NCBI GenBank assembly: GCA_024752435.1
Contig: CP103036.1
Location: forward strand, 1,364,001 to 1,428,000
Source of the DNA: Allantophomopsis cytisporea
Taxonomy: Eukaryota > Ascomycota > Leotiomycetes > Phacidiales > Phacidiaceae
Direction of reading: 5' to 3'
Length of the DNA: 64,000 bases
Shown here: one piece after another, positions 49,964 through 60,702 of the stretch
How positions within the stretch are numbered: the stretch's first letter is position 1
How the letters are laid out: each line of letters starts with the position of its first letter
Program-made: the position numbers and the translations under genes
The notes under the pieces: model-generated
What the model saw: the letters and a program-made list of their open reading frames with translations, nothing else
Told to the model about the DNA's origin: nothing
Databases searched by the model: none

Positions 49964-51342
49964 ATGTCGCCCATGATGATTGATCTTCCACCACGGGAGT
50001 TCGACGCGTTCGGACTGCAGCCCTATGGCCACAAAGACATGGTCGAATCAACGGAATTTAATTTCTACGGCAATCGCTATGCGACAGGCTCCGCGGATGG
50101 GCGAATTACAGTCTACAATCGACACAGCAAGGACGGCGCCTGGCATCTATGCGATATGTGGGGTGCACATAAAGGAGAAATTCTAGAGGTACAATGATGC
50201 ACCAGTAGAGACGTCGTGCATAGAAGCTCACTGACTCCATCCAGGTCCACTGGCTTCCGCCGAATATCTATCCCAGCTTCCTAGGCTCCATCTCAACAGA
50301 CGGCAAGTTCAGATTATGGGGCGAAGACCCACGCATTCCTGAGCGTGACGGGCGACGCTTCAACTCAAAAGCCAACCGTCCCGTCTTCGAGCTACGTTCG
50401 CATCCGCGCCGCCCATTCGCGTCCTTCTCCTTCAAGCACGATCCAAAAACACAACATACTTACCTTGCCATCCTCTCCCGCAACGCCTACCTCGAAGTCT
50501 ATGAGAATGATGAGCCGGAGAAAATGGGGGCCTGGAACAAGATTGATGAGTTCACCATGGGCGAGAAGCCCGCGCGAGGTGCTGAAACAGCTTTCAAAGT
50601 ACGCTTCGACCCAAATTCATCCCCGTGCTACGCGGCGATTCGTGAGGGCGTAGCGCAGGATGCCCTAGGACTTATACTGGCGGGCATGGGCACAGCGCGG
50701 ATATGGCGGTCCAAGACAGTCGAACACACCGTGTCGCTCGGATCAGCTAGCATGAAAGAGTTCTACCTTGCTGCGGAGCTACCCAACCACGGCGGGCTCG
50801 TCCGTGATGTTGCATGGGCAAAGGGGCACATTCGTGGCTATGATCTCGTAGCCACTGTGGCTTCCGACGGTTTCCTGCGCATCTTCCACGTGTACACCCC
50901 TCGCGCCGACGGCTCAACAGCGCGCAGCGCAGAGTACTCGGCTATCCCACCCACGAAAGCCGTGAAGCCCTCACGTACGGAAGGGTCAGAACGACCACAA
51001 TCCGGTATCGGTGCGAGTCTCGCAAACGCCAAGGTGAATGGGCAGCGTGCGGAAGCGGAGCGCAAGGAGGGCGAGGTGCTGCATGTCGTTAAGGAGGTTG
51101 CGCGGCTGACGGACCGGCATGCGCCGTTTTGGCGGGTCAGATTCGATGCCGATGGACAGCTGATAGGCGTTACGGGCGATAATGGTGCGGTGCGGTTTTT
51201 CAAACGGTTACCTGATGGGGGGTGGGCGCAAAGCTCGGAGCTGGCTATGGATCGGCCTGCTGAGGTGCGGCCAGGTAGGGACGCGCTGGCACAGCAGCAA
51301 CAGCAACAGCAGCAACAGCAGAGGCGGAGTATGGGGGTTTGA
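49964..51342 (+). CDS. seh1: Seh1-type nucleoporin (WD40)
   Basis: WD40 beta-propeller shared by the Nup84/Y complex of the nuclear pore and the SEA/GATOR2 complex that regulates TORC1. Exons 49964..50188 and 50245..51342 give 440 residues. The N-terminus has GHKDMVESTEFNFYGNRYAT and ASGSADGRITVYNR-like blade sequence, then GAHKGEILEVQ/VHWLPP across the intron and GSISTDGKFRLWGED. Later blades show LVRDVAWAKG, VATVASDGFLRIFHV and APFWRVRFDADGQLIGVTGDNGAVRFF. Sec13-like spacing and the Seh1-type HWLPP/ISTDGKFRLW words separate it from Sec13. A glutamine run of ten residues near the C-terminus comes from a CAG/CAA repeat. The start at 49964 is the first ATG in frame. Confidence 0.92.
51293..51326 (+). 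repeat. CAG/CAA repeat encoding poly-Gln
   Basis: Mixed CAG/CAA run inside the last 20 codons of the Seh1 gene, giving ten consecutive Gln. It is likely to vary in length between strains. Confidence 0.85.
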
Positions 51343-51911
51343 GGGAGTACAAGCGGTGTAGATTTGGGATTTGTGTAAGTAGTTTGCAAAGTGGCGCTGG
51401 GTGTCTTGGGTTGTTGGCAGTGTTTCGGACTGCTGTGTTGCCTTGCGTTGTGTCGTGTTTCATGTTGAGGATATCGAATACCAGGTATGTGCGACGTGGA
51501 AAAGCATATATATATGAGCATTGAGTGTTTGTATGTTTTATCTCAGTGACCACGTCATAAACTTCTAATGCACACAAGGAGAGGCTATATATTGCATCTG
51601 TCATGGAGCGAGCGTTTCTCTCATTGTGTCCCTGCCCGTCCACTGATCTTCACACTACGCCGTAGGAACATACATCGTAGCAGATTTTCTAAATGCTCGG
51701 TATGAAGATTTTATGCATCAAATTTTGGTAAGGGAAAATCCAGTAGTTGCCTACTATACATCATGATTGGAACGCTCAAGAAAGACGACGCTGAACCCAT
51801 TCCCAACCAACTTCCATTTCATTAGGAGGCACAAAAAAGAGAAAGAAAAACGAAAAGTAGAAGAAAGCTGAGAAACAAGAACAAGAAGCATGGTAAGACC
51901 TGGATAACAGA
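51343..51911. other. Convergent intergenic between seh1 and acyl-CoA synthetase
   Basis: 3' regions only. Purine-rich DNA at 51834-51895; no gene seen. Confidence 0.5.
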
Positions 51912-54146
51912 TTAATTCTTGTAGGCTTCACCAACCTCCTTCTTGTACTTCTCCAAGATGCCCCTGCGGTTCAATTTTTGTGCAGATGTCACAAGACCCT
52001 GTGAGTGCTGTTAGTCTGGATTCAAGGATATCGAGAAGATATGACATATGATATTGAGAATGGGAAAGGAGAAGTGAAAATTGCGACTTACATTTGCAGG
52101 GGTCCATTCATCCTCAGCGAGGACAACACCCTCAATAATCTCAATACCAGCAAGACCCCCAGCACGACCAGCTTGTTGCAATTCCTTGAGAACCGCATTC
52201 TGGACCTTCTTGTTGTGAACCAGCTCCTCGAGACTGTTACCCTCAACGCCAACCGAGCTTGCAAGCTTCTTGAGTGCAGGCTCAGCTGGAACAATGATAG
52301 CAACTGGCTTGGCCTTCTGTTGGTCAGCGTAGACGCAAATGTTAGCGACGACGGTCGCAGCGCGGTAGATGGACTCGAGCTTCTCTAGAGCAATGTACTC
52401 TCCGTTCTGAGTCTTGACAAGGTTCTTCTTACGATCGATGATCTTGAGGTGACCATTCTTGTCCCACTCTCCAATATCACCAGTCTTGAACCACCCGTCT
52501 GGGGTAAGTGCCGCAGCAGTCTCCTCCTCGTTCTGGTAGTAGCCGGACATGACAGAATCACCACGAATCCAAATCTCACCCTGGGGATTTGGCTTATTGG
52601 TCGCGTGATATCCAGCATCTGGGAAGTCGACAAGCTTGATTTCGATGCTTCCTGGGGGGCTTCCAAGGGCATCATCAGACCACTCCATTGGATCCATCAA
52701 GGCTCCCATCGCACAGGTCTCGGTGAGACCGTAGCCACCGATCATAGGAGTAATTGCCAAGGAGATAAAGCGTTGGGTATCCTTGGCGATTGGTCCACCA
52801 CCGTTCATGCAAATTCTCAGTCTTCCACCAGTGGCTTCTCTAATCTTATTGAACACAATTGCATCCAGGATACCAGATCCTGGTAAGTTATAGTGCATCA
52901 AAGTGCTCTTAGCCCATAAAGCACCCCAGAAGAGGTTCTTTACGATCGGGCTTCCTCCGTTGACCTTAGCCACAATCCCCTTCTTAACGGATTCCCAAAC
53001 AGCCGGTACACCAACGAGAACCGTCGGCTTAAATTCGCGAATGTCACCTTTGCAATTTTTAACAGAGCTATCAGAGAGTGTCTTGGGGTTTCCGTATCCC
53101 ATAGTTCCTCCCCAGTATAAGCATGCGTTTTCGAAGACGAATTCGAGGATATGTGCGAGTGGAAGATAGGTCAAAAGACCGTCACCAGGTCCGAGGTATG
53201 GTTGAACGATAACACTGACTCCGGTAACTGGGATAAATTAGCAAATGGATGATCTATAGCAGATTTGGAGATACGTACTGGCTGCAATAACATTCTTGTG
53301 TGTGAGTGGTACACCCTTTGGCGTACCAGTAGATCCAGAGGTATACATGATACAGCAGAGATCCTCGGGTTTTGGTGGTACTGGCTCGACTGGGTTGCTC
53401 TCGCCCAGTTTTCGGAGCTCCTCGATGCTCAAAATCCTGAGGTGGTTATGCTCCTTCTTGAGCTTTTCGATGTCTTCTTGCTTGACATCATGTTGACTGT
53501 TCCAAATGACATACTTGATTTCCTTCGCCTCCTTCAATGGATTGATCAAAGTCGTGAGAAGATGCGGGTCAAGGAAGATGGCCTTTGCGCCAGTAGCTAC
53601 CAAAGAATGCTTAAGACCCTCCTCCCCAAGGGTATCGTAGGCCGTAACAATTGCCATTGACTGTGTGATGGCTCCGTGCGCAGCAGCAATCCAGTGCATG
53701 CTGGTTGCGGCGAAGATGTGTAATCTATCCTCCTTGTTCATACCGAGCTTGCGTAAGCCGGCTCCGATATCCAAGGTAAGCTTCTCATACTCTGTGAAGC
53801 TCAAGTAGCTGTAGCCGCTGAGTTCAAAGTAGGTCCACTTCTTGTCAACGAGTTGTTCCTCGCCATCAACCATCTTCTTGATCTTCTTCACCTCCTGATG
53901 GGTCTTGATGAGCTTTCGCGTACCCATTGCCTTGGCGTTGCCATACTTTGCAGAGCTCGACTTAATGATGTCGTAGATGGTGGTGATGTCCGGGGACGGA
54001 GTAGTGGCCAACTTTTCAACTGTACGAGGGTTTCTGCGAGGAATGGTTTCGCCTTCTACCGGCTTGTATCCGGGTGCCTCCAAGCTGAAGGGCGGGCTCT
54101 TCATGAGCTTTGGGTAGCATACCGCTTTTTTCAAATCTTGAGGCAT
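51912..54146 (-). CDS. faa1: Long-chain acyl-CoA synthetase (Faa1/Faa4 type)
   Basis: Activates long-chain fatty acids to acyl-CoA with ATP (acyl-adenylate intermediate), serving lipid synthesis, beta-oxidation and fatty-acid import. Exons 53279..54146, 52092..53227 and 51912..51998 give 696 residues, the normal Faa1/Faa4 length. The ATP-binding loop MYTSGSTGTPKGVPLTH is near residue 268, just before the first intron. Further motifs are LTYLPLAHILEFVFE, GGYGLTETCA and the fatty-acyl signature GWFKTGDIGEWDKNGHLKII followed by DRKKNLVKTQNGEYIALEKLES. The last exon adds GLVTSAQKLNRRGILEKYKK. The ATG at 54146 is preferred over possible upstream in-frame codons because MPQDLKKAVCY opens the conserved region. 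There is no peroxisomal PTS1 at the C-terminus (ends AYKN). Confidence 0.95.
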
Positions 54147-55469
54147 CGTCGCTTGTTGCTGGTGGTAATTTGTTGAGACGCAGATGAGAAGGGGTATTAG
54201 GTGACGCAACAACAGTGTGTCGTGAGGAGGGAATCGGCGTCTTTAAGAATCCGCTGATCTGGGTATAATGAAGAGCGCGAATAATAAGAAGGACAAGAGT
54301 TGTAGGAGTGGCAATGGGGAATGCGCAAGAGTTATGGCTGCGTTGTTGAGTAAATTGTGTGTATTCGTCACTACGGTTAAGCTTGGGGGAGGCAGGGAAG
54401 CTGTGGCACTGGGCAATGACGAAGGATCGCTTCGTCAGACAAATGCATGGACTGGGATGTACATTTCTACCTCTTCCAATGACAACCGGTGCCTATCCTT
54501 CGGCGGAGAAGAAAAAGTCCAACAGATTGTTTTTCGACGTACAACTCCGGAATCATCTACTGGATCTTTGATGGTCAATCGTTTTTACCGTCCGATATAT
54601 TCTTGTTACTCAATATGAACTTGTTGAACCATCATTCTCACAATCATCGTTCCCGTCTCAGTGCTCGTTTTACGTTTGATCTTCAGCAATTGTCCTCGTG
54701 CCTCAAAGATACCTCGGCTTCTAATCTTCATCGTCAGCAGCACAGTCTAAGTCGCATACTTAGCATAGCATAGCATAGCATAAGGTAGCATAGCACGGAG
54801 AGTCCAGCATTCTTCATTGTTATTATTGAATATAGAGTTGTTCCTGACGTCCTTTACGCAGTAACAAGCTGCTACCTTAATGTTACCGAAGTTCCGGCGG
54901 TCGAATATCACGCCAAGGTCAAGGTCTCCATCCCAGGCTGACTGCGTCGAATCGTGTCGCGACAAGTCTTCGGAAAGAAAGCGACTCTAGAGGTGAGACG
55001 TTGGAGAATTCTATGTTCTCGGGCATCGCTCTTCTTGTTCTTGCCTTACTCTGGTGCTCGACATATCTCGACACAAGTATCACATATATTCGAGGCCATT
55101 ATACGTTGTCTTACTACAGTACGGCTCTTTACGAAGTCCAAAGGACTCATTCAGTTAGTATTCTGGCCTATGACTCCACCATATTGAAATCAAGCATACA
55201 CTACAAGTAAGCGAAAGGTCGGCATCCTGCGGTGGCTTGAGCAAAGGTCATCAACACATGACCCAAATGTTTTTGCCTTACCACAAAAACCACCAAACTA
55301 TTCACATCGCACATCTCACTATCCAATACTTTCCAATCCCATAAGCATAGAACGAACAGCAGCTCATACCGTGTCATCTAAAAGTCTGTTGGGAATTTTA
55401 GACAACCCTGACAACCCACACTGCCCCCTTCACACTGCTCCCGTTTCTGTTGCCTTTCCTTCTCTGCCT
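54147..55469. other. Divergent intergenic, no gene seen
   Basis: Promoter regions of the acyl-CoA synthetase and the methyltransferase. A short (GCATA)n tract lies at 54760-54782. No supported coding region. Confidence 0.5.
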
Positions 55470-56407
55470 ATGCCTCTCGACAACCTACTCAGTGGCTTCG
55501 GCCAAGACATTTCAGACCCAGAAGAAGGCATGCCAAATTGTTCCTTTAGTGTTCTTTCATTCGCTGATACTCGGTATCAGAAGCATTTCTCCTCTTCTCT
55601 CAGTCCATTCCATCACAGAACCTCGGCTTCGTTGATTCCAAGGCTACGGTTCTTGAGATACCTGTTGCAGGTCGTGATCTTACTATCCATCAATCTCCTA
55701 CTATACTTTCGTCCAACAGAGATGGTGGAACAACGGGTGCTGTTGTCTGGAAGATTACTCCCCTTTTTGCCAATTGGATCACCACGTCTGCCAACCCTTT
55801 CTTGAAGCACAGCATCATAACAAATGCCTCCTCAATTCTGGAGCTTGGATGTGGAATTTCAGGAATTATTGGACTTGGCCTTTCTCCGTTCGTTCGATCA
55901 TATACGCTTACCGATCAGGAGTATGTGGCAAAGCTAGTCAATCAGAACTTGCAGGAGAACCTACAGGTTGGAGCGGCTTCTTCAGCGCGAGGTCGAAAAA
56001 GTGGAACGAAGTCTAAAGGGATCATGAATGCCCAACAGAATAACGTGAGATTCATGCCACTGGATTGGGAACAGGATGAAGTTCTTCCAGAACTTACAGG
56101 TGTAGCGGATAACAAAAGCTTTGATCTGGTCATTGCCTGCGATTGTATCTATAATGACGCACTGGTTGCTCCCTTGGTACAGGCGTGTGTGGATGTCTGT
56201 AAGTTACGTTCCATAGATGAAGAGGGGATTCGGGATACTCCAACTGTATGTGTTATTGCTCAGCAATTACGCTCAGACGAGGTGTTTGAGTCCTGGCTTA
56301 AGGAATTCCATAAAAGTTTTCGGGTTTGGAGACTTCCTGACTCGGATCTGATAAAGGGTCTGAGAGAGGACACAGGGTTTGTAGTCCATGCAGGTATATT
56401 GAGATAG
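55470..56407 (+). CDS. rkm5: Family-16 protein lysine methyltransferase, Rkm5-like
   Basis: SAM-dependent seven-beta-strand methyltransferase (methyltransf_16 group). Yeast Rkm5, the closest type by its N-terminal block, methylates a ribosomal protein. The model 55470..55527 plus 55581..56407 gives 294 residues. The short first exon encodes MPLDNLLSGFGQDISDPEE. The second opens with EAFLLFSQSIPSQNLGFVDS. The join needs a GC..AG intron (55528..55580, donor AAG/GCATGC, GCTGAT branch site), because no GT donor of workable length restores frame. SAM-binding motif I is ILELGCGISGIIGL, with TDQEYV and FDLVIACDCIYND as later motifs. VWKITPLFANWI before motif I is typical of the family. The enzyme class is secure; the Rkm5 assignment is less so. 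Confidence 0.8.
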
Positions 56408-57325
56408 TGGGTATTCAGTCTGTTATCTCTCTGTTTTCTTTCTTGGCCTTCAGCAACACTTGAGAGTCGTAAAAGATTATACCTAGAAACTGATGGTATT
56501 GTGAATGAAGTATTTCGGGGCCGCCCAGACGCAATATAGCTTTTCAGTTTATTGGTAATTATCCGGGATCTTGTAAATATCTTCCAAAAGGAGTTATGCT
56601 TCAGGCATGAAGACGGCGGCGAGGAGTGTCACCAAGCCCTAAAACCACACATACGATATGGCAACAATCATTATTCAAAACAAGCAGAATTATCCAATTG
56701 AAGCCTCAAGATGCGCTCAACAAATGTGGAAAAGATAAGTTGATAAGTCATGGTAAGTGCGCGCATTTCATACAGCACATGTTCCTTCCAAATTCATGAC
56801 AGCATCAAATTGCGCTTTGAATATGAACATTTCGTCTTGATAGATGTGAATTGTTTTCTATTATCTTTTTCGCCAAATCTCGTCTTATTTCAGACCTACC
56901 AGTCCTTGCATACAAATTTCAACAAAGAAGCAACTGATGTTAGCCATTATCACCACAAAGAAAAATGCGGACAATCGGCCGTCCAACAAAGCAGAGTAAC
57001 AATGGACACAATGATTCCAAAAAACATTCACCATTCTTTTCCGACATTGCTCAAATCTTTGAGTCTGTAAAGAATTCTATTGTAGGAATTTCACCAAGAG
57101 TAAGCAATAACCACATTATACCCCTGAGTTTCGTCAAAGTATATAAATGGAATGACATCTCTGTGAAAACAAATTACATTGGCATCAGCTTCAGCACACT
57201 CACATCTACATCAGTCTACTCTTCACAGCAAGACTTCCATAGATATCTCGCATCCTACTAAGCCACGAGCGTCTATCCTGCCTACGAAAGAACACCAAGA
57301 CCACAGCGTACGTACATCTCTCAGC
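56408..57325. other. Intergenic, no gene seen
   Basis: AT-rich spacer with the promoter of the HAD hydrolase. Small open frames near 56750-57260 have no domain. Confidence 0.5.
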
Positions 57326-58618
57326 ATGGCATCCTTCTCTAACTCCTTCCAGGCAGCATATCAGTACGCCCTTAAGCGCAAGGACCGCAAGGCCGCTGAG
57401 GCTCTTCTCCAAGCCCACTTCGCCGCAGAAAGAACCTCGACGCGGGCCGTCGAGCTCTCTTCTGCCCCTTCCTTCCTCTGCTTCTCCTCTAAGCAGACAA
57501 GCTCCTCTTCCACTGCGCCTCTAAAACCAGCCATCGCCACTCCGGAATTCGCCTTCTCCTTCGACATCGATGGAGTGTTGGAGCAATCCGGCAAGCCTCT
57601 CCCTGGCGCCGCCAAGGCCTTGCAGCTCTTGGACGCGGAGGACATCCCCTACATCTTCCTGACCAACTCTGGCGGGAAGAAGGAAAACATCCGCGTCAAG
57701 GACCTGAGCGAGAAGTTCGGCATCCCCTTGTCAGAGGACAACTTCATACAAAGCCACACTCCCTTCAAGGACTTCGTCTCTGAGCTTGCCGAAAAGACCG
57801 TCCTCGTCCTCGGCGGCGTGGGCAACAAGTGCCGCGAAGTAGCCGAATACTACGGCTACAAGAACGTCGTCACAGCCGCGGACGTCATAGCAGCCTACCC
57901 CACATACTGGCCTTTCAATGAGGTGAACCCATCTTACTTCTGCGAAAACGCCAGAGCCCTCCCGCCCCTTGCCGCCTCCGGCCTCACGTCATCCCTTAAA
58001 ATCGACGCCATCTTCGTCTTCAGCTCGCCTAGAGACTGGGGCTTAGAATGCCAACTCATCGTAGACCTCCTCCTCTCACACCGTGGCTACCTCGGCACCA
58101 TCTCACCTCTCAACGGCAACACGTCGCTCCCAAACAATGGCTACCAGCAGGACGGCCAGCCCACCCTATACTACAGCAACGGCGACGTGGTCTGGAGTAC
58201 CTTGTGGCACCAGCCACGTTTCGGCCAAGGAGCATTCCGCGAAGCCGTGGATGGCGTTTGGCGTCATACCACCGGCCAGCCAGAGGCCCTCAAGCACGTC
58301 CTTGGCAAGCCATCCGATATCACGTACTCATACGCCGAGCTCATGCTCGTGCGCCATCGTGAGGCCCTCTTCAAGGAGCGTAAGAACATTCCCGCCATGC
58401 GCACCGTATACATGGTAGGCGATAACCCAGAGAGCGACATCCGTGGCGCGAACGAGTTCGTCTCGAAGCGTGGCATAGACTGGCCTTCCATCCTCGTCGA
58501 AACCGGTGTCCACGTCAAGGGCGAGACTCCTGCCTACTCTCCTACGGCCATCCTGCCAACCGTCCTTGAAGCCGTGAAATGGGCGTTGGAGAGGGAGAAA
58601 TGGAGCTTCCAGCCTTAA
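57326..58618 (+). CDS. HAD-superfamily hydrolase, HDHD5/YKR070W type
   Basis: Haloacid-dehalogenase fold phosphatase-like protein of the CECR5/HDHD5 group (yeast YKR070W, mitochondrial). Single exon, 430 residues from the ATG at 57326. HAD motif I is FSFDIDGVL with the nucleophile Asp80 and the acid Asp82. Motif II is IFLTNSGGKKE (Thr/Ser and Asn). Motif IV is YMVGDNPESDIRGANEF near residue 375. The cap region between carries WPFNEVNPSYFCENA and FVFSSPRDWGLECQLIVDLL, both typical of this group. The first 75 residues are basic and Ser-rich, consistent with a mitochondrial targeting region. The physiological substrate of the family is not established. Synonymous positions look GC-rich compared with the neighbours. 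Confidence 0.92.
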   Translation: MASFSNSFQAAYQYALKRKDRKAAEALLQAHFAAERTSTRAVELSSAPSFLCFSSKQTSSSSTAPLKPAIATPEFAFSFDIDGVLEQSGKPLPGAAKALQLLDAEDIPYIFLTNSGGKKENIRVKDLSEKFGIPLSEDNFIQSHTPFKDFVSELAEKTVLVLGGVGNKCREVAEYYGYKNVVTAADVIAAYPTYWPFNEVNPSYFCENARALPPLAASGLTSSLKIDAIFVFSSPRDWGLECQLIVDLLLSHRGYLGTISPLNGNTSLPNNGYQQDGQPTLYYSNGDVVWSTLWHQPRFGQGAFREAVDGVWRHTTGQPEALKHVLGKPSDITYSYAELMLVRHREALFKERKNIPAMRTVYMVGDNPESDIRGANEFVSKRGIDWPSILVETGVHVKGETPAYSPTAILPTVLEAVKWALEREKWSFQP

Positions 58619-59011
58619 ACCTTGGGCCTGGGGCCATGGCTGAGGGGCGTGATGGGGATGATAGAGAAGGTAGAGATGACGGATGGTATAGATTGTAGAC
58701 TTTCTAGATTCGCTTGGACGGCGTTTTGATTCGTTTGGGCACAGCAGATAGTAACGTATAATCTTGACACCTACAAATGCTTCTTTCATGCTTTGACTAA
58801 TAATGAGATTAAAAAGCTTAACAATAGCTAAAATTGAGATGAAAGGGTTATCCTACATGAGGTGGAAAGACATTGGCTTGATCAAGGTCAAAGTCGAATT
58901 CATCCACTTGAAGGGCAATGAGAATGTCACAGCCTTGGTTCCCCTCAAGTTCACATAAACCTCTCACCTACCATCGACTTCATCCCATCATCGCCAGCTC
59001 TTCGACTACTT
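58619..59011. other. Short intergenic, no gene seen
   Basis: 3' region of the HAD hydrolase and the left flank of the recombinase-like relic. Confidence 0.5.
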
Positions 59012-59936
59012 ATGATTCTGCTCCACAGAGGTGGTGTGAAAGATTACCATTGGGTTCATGAGCTCTTATGCAAAGATGACAAGCATGAGATTCTCATAAC
59101 TGACGACGTCGAAGAGCAACCCATCTTCCTCAAGGGTGGTCCACGAGGCTTGTCACTTCTTGAAGAAGCAGCACCAGCAACATCCTTGGCCGACTACCTG
59201 AAAAGAAGTGCCGCCATCGCGGGCTATGTACTGCATATAGTAATACATGCATGGCGTAACAAGGCTGCAACGAACATGGTCAGGGCTGTTGGAAAGGAAA
59301 AGGCGAAAATATTCCTCGACCAGCATGCTGCTTCGAACGCTATTAAGCGGTATGATCAGAAGTTTTACGATTGCCCAGTCTTTGAGTATGCGATTCGACT
59401 GGACACAACTGGAGTTTCGGAGATGATGAACGCAGAGGATGATCCGTCCGTTCATCGACTCACAGATACCTCTCGAATCAAAGGAAGATTCTTTGAATAG
59501 GCTGTCTTGCGTTTAGAAGCTACAGATGTGGCTTTTCAAACAGCTGCCTCCACAGCTGGCATGCACAAGATACACAATCAGCGACGAAAGAGCAAAAAGC
59601 GGGTAAGGGCAGCTCTCAATGAAGAGGAGATAGCAGCACAGAAAGAGAAGTTGACGCGCACTCAGATTGAAGAGCGAATGGCAACAACCAAAGTGGGCAA
59701 TCTCATGGCCAGCATTATTCATAGGGCCAAAAGATCTGGAGACAGCACAGGATGTCACACTGGACGAAGAGGGGGCACCATACGAGGTCCTCATGAACGC
59801 GGACCTTGATGAGCACAGTAAAGACATAGGTGAAGAGGTCATGGTTGGAGATCCAGATGCTGATGCAGACCGGCTTCATGTCTCACTGAGAAGCTGGCTT
59901 GGGTTTAATAGGGGGACTGGCTTCATATATCATTGA
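59012..59936 (+). pseudogene. Broken DUF3435 tyrosine-recombinase-like relic
   Basis: Remnant of the C-terminal part of a DUF3435-type protein, the tyrosine-recombinase-like family that includes the captain genes of fungal Starship elements and many dispersed fungal copies. The first 162 codons contain HAWRNKAATNMV (a possible HxxR catalytic motif), then FLDQHAASNAIKRYDQKFY (possible His and nucleophilic Tyr). An in-frame TAG at 59498-59500 interrupts it. The same frame resumes with a basic coiled segment (RRKSKKRVRAALNEEEIAAQ), and near 59730 coding texture moves to another frame (PKDLETAQDVTLDEEG to 59936). The N-terminal half is missing. The family call is from motif order and residue pattern only. 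It lies next to degraded repeats and about 670 bp from a tRNA gene. Confidence 0.5.
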
Positions 59937-60016
59937 GAAACTGGTCTGACGTATCATTGAAAGACTGGCTTGGGTTTAACAAAGAGACTGGCTTCGCACT
60001 CCGTTGAGAGACTAGC
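59889..60016. repeat. Two ~55-bp imperfect tandem copies, ~70-bp period
   Basis: Each copy begins with CTGGCTTGGGTTTAA, passes GACTGGCTTC and ends near TTGAGA-ACT. The copies start near 59891 and 59961. They overlap the end of the recombinase-like relic, so the repeat may derive from its 3' end. Confidence 0.65.
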
Positions 60017-60067
60017 TTTGAGTAACCGCATATTCAATTTCCTCATGCACTTTAGATAGCTAGTTGT

Positions 60068-60143
60068 ACAACAATGACTTAAATTGAGCTCAATCAAGTT
60101 CTTTGAGAACCTCAAATGTGCGACTTCATATGTGTGACTGTTG
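60068..60143. repeat. 75-bp degenerate direct repeat, copy 1
   Basis: Partner of 60265..60340. The best-kept part is CTCAAATGTG followed by a GACTTCATATGTGTGACTG-like stretch. Differences to copy 2 are mostly C/T and G/A changes. Confidence 0.65.
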
Positions 60144-60264
60144 TTATTGTAGCATAAAGCTGGTCAAATACAGGAATGTGTATATCTATTTCGACGCAGT
60201 CGATTTACTTATATTAGCTTTATACGGCGCTTGCTTAAATAACATTATCTATTTAGTTATTTAT

Positions 60265-60340
60265 TCAACAATAACTAATTTGAGCGTAAGTTAATCTCTT
60301 CAAGAGTCTCAAATGTGTGACCTCGTGTATGTAACTATTG
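60265..60340. repeat. 75-bp degenerate direct repeat, copy 2
   Basis: Partner of 60068..60143, about 197 bp downstream and in the same orientation. Between them lies very AT-rich DNA. The transition-type differences would fit repeat-induced point mutation of a small duplicated element. Confidence 0.65.
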
Positions 60341-60591
60341 ATATAAAAAGCAGAGACCACAATAGGACGAGCGTGCGCTATGTACTTTGAATCCTAATAT
60401 ACAAGGATGCAAAGGCTACGCGTTCTCGCTTATTATATATCACTTACAGAACTTCTGCAGCTTCAAATGTATTTACAACGTCCTCCGTCCAGTCATTCGT
60501 CGGACTTAATTGTCTAAAAGCAACACATATATGTACAAAACACAAATCCGTTAAATAATTGAATAGACAAAAAGCTTACATGTCGACTATC

Positions 60592-60598
60592 AAAAAAA
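60592..60598 (-). terminator. RNA polymerase III T-run after tRNA-Pro
   Basis: Seven A on the plus strand, read as seven T on the minus strand, 3 bp past the tRNA 3' end. This is a normal Pol III terminator and supports the tRNA orientation. Confidence 0.8.
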
Positions 60599-60601
60599 GG
60601 A

Positions 60602-60702
60602 GGGCCTAATCCGGGATTGAACCGGAGACCTGTCACAGGTTAGGGTGTAAATACCCTAGGGGGTAACCCGAAGCAACAATCATACCACTAGACCATTAGG
60701 CC
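60602..60702 (-). tRNA. tRNA-Pro (anticodon CGG) with intron
   Basis: Read on the minus strand: acceptor stem GGCCTAA pairs with TTAGGCC, leaving discriminator C. The D-arm region GTCTAGTGGTATGAT matches fungal tRNA-Pro. The anticodon stem GTTGC/GTGAC pairs with one wobble-type position. The loop is TTCGGGT with anticodon CGG, read at positions 34-36. A 29-nt intron sits after position 37, the standard place for nuclear tRNA introns. The T arm is TCCGG-TTCAATC-CCGGA. Mature length is 72 nt without CCA. Confidence 0.93.

Noticed and set aside
57179..57325. Upstream extension of the HAD hydrolase frame
   Set aside because: Begins at TTG and has leader-like composition; the first ATG in frame is 57326.
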